A stretch of DNA of 5,834 nt, from the NCBI GenBank assembly GCA_927911515.1, contig CAKMQH010000054.1:1-5834 (forward strand), written 5' to 3'. Positions 5,604-5,834 of the stretch are shown in pieces (position 1 is the first letter of the stretch; each line of letters starts with the position of its first letter). The position numbers were made by a program, and so were the translations under genes. The DNA comes from an uncultured Neisseria sp. (lineage in GTDB: Bacteria; Pseudomonadota; Gammaproteobacteria; Burkholderiales; Neisseriaceae). Under the pieces are notes generated by a model. That model saw only the letters and a list, made by a program, of their open reading frames with translations. It was not told where the DNA came from and made no database searches.

Positions 5604-5812
5604 GTGTAGAAATCAACAGTGTTGTTTACACTTTTGGCTTTTGCTTGAAGACCCGTTTGAGCAGCTATCTGGCATTGTCAAGAATGTACGATAGCACGGG
5701 AAACCCGCTCTGTTCTTGATAATGCCGGATAGCTGCCTAAGAATCATTCAAGCAAAAACAAAAAGCTGTCCGCCGTAGAAAAAAGTGTAAACAACGCGAC
5801 GATTTCCTACAC
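5604..5812. mobile_element. MITE-like nested inverted-repeat element with ATCAA target duplications
   Basis: The 209 bases fold back on themselves in ordered blocks: GTGTAGAAATC (5604-5614) with 5801-5812 (one bulged C), GTTGTTTACACTTTT (5621-5635) with 5781-5795 (15 of 15), TTTTGCTTGAA (5639-5649) with 5747-5757 (11 of 11), and 5661-5684 with 5713-5736 (22 of 24 plus two wobbles). The direct repeat ATCAA flanks it (5599-5603 and 5813-5817), extendable to ACATCAAG if the terminal bases are shared. It encodes no protein. Terminal inverted repeats plus a target duplication fit a non-autonomous element moved by a transposase elsewhere. The termini do not look like Correia elements. GTGTAAAC-type ends recall the IS256 family, but this is a weak guess. 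Confidence 0.6.
5661..5736 (+). repeat. 24-bp inner stem with GGGAAACCC apical hairpin
   Basis: 5661-5684 pairs with 5713-5736. The only two departures from perfect complementarity are T5670 opposite G5727 and G5677 opposite T5720. Both are allowed wobble pairs in a + strand RNA but A-C mismatches in a - strand RNA. The 28-base loop holds a further hairpin, CGGG-AAA-CCCG (5697-5707). If transcribed rightward this would be a very stable structured RNA. Confidence 0.6.
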
Positions 5813-5834
5813 ATCAAGCAGGTTTCTTGCGACT

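Noticed and set aside
5495..5719. 74-aa + frame at the right end
   Set aside because: It overlaps the start of the methyltransferase gene and enters the inverted-repeat element, has no ribosome site and looks random.
5604..5812. Correia (CREE/NEMIS) element
   Set aside because: Correia elements begin with TATAGTGGATTAA-type termini and end at TA target duplications. Here the ends are GTGTAG with ATCAA repeats.
5604..5812. Retron msr-msd RNA, suggested by terminal complementary ends and a long inner hairpin
   Set aside because: The nearly complete nested symmetry and flanking direct repeats fit a transposable element better, and no reverse transcriptase is visible before the window ends at 5834.

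Overview
This window looks like chromosomal DNA from a commensal Neisseria. The strongest clue is the 12-mer AGGTCGTCTGAA, which occurs exactly three times (4022-4033 and 4750-4761 on +, 4799-4810 on -) and in degenerate form near 23, 875, 903, 3093 and 5575. From memory this is the 'mucosa' dialect (AG-mucDUS) of the Neisseriaceae DNA uptake sequence, found in the N. mucosa / N. sicca / N. macacae group. The Neisseria-style small lipoprotein and the use of paired uptake sequences as terminators agree. The species itself is inferred.

Layout, left to right. Positions 1-110 hold two tandem stem-loops that probably end a gene to the left. A class I SAM-dependent methyltransferase follows on + (194-781), with its own uptake-sequence terminator. 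On -, a 122-aa lipoprotein with an Ala/Lys/Asp/Glu heptad tail (1114-1482) has a clear promoter and terminator. About 430 bases of AT-rich DNA follow with no credible gene. Next, read right to left, is an operon of a YbiT-type ABC-F ATPase (2323-3949) and an 84-aa two-helix membrane protein (2056-2310), closed by a hairpin at 2010-2036. The ABC-F gene is full length but carries four single-base frameshifts, all explicable as homopolymer length changes, so sequencing error must be considered before calling it a pseudogene.

Divergent from it on + are a 64-aa membrane protein (4049-4243) and a 153-aa exported protein with a DUF4124-like N-terminus and a coiled-coil C-terminus (4266-4727). They end at a convergent uptake-sequence terminator shared with a second methyltransferase, O-methyltransferase-like, on - (4818-5513).

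The most unusual structure is at the right end. Positions 5604-5812 form a 209-bp nested inverted repeat flanked by ATCAA direct repeats, which looks like a small non-autonomous transposable element (MITE-like). Its inner 24-bp stem pairs fully only in the + strand RNA. I do not recognise it as a Correia element.

No tRNA, rRNA, CRISPR array or complete IS is visible. Apart from the two-gene operons, neighbouring genes show no obvious shared pathway.
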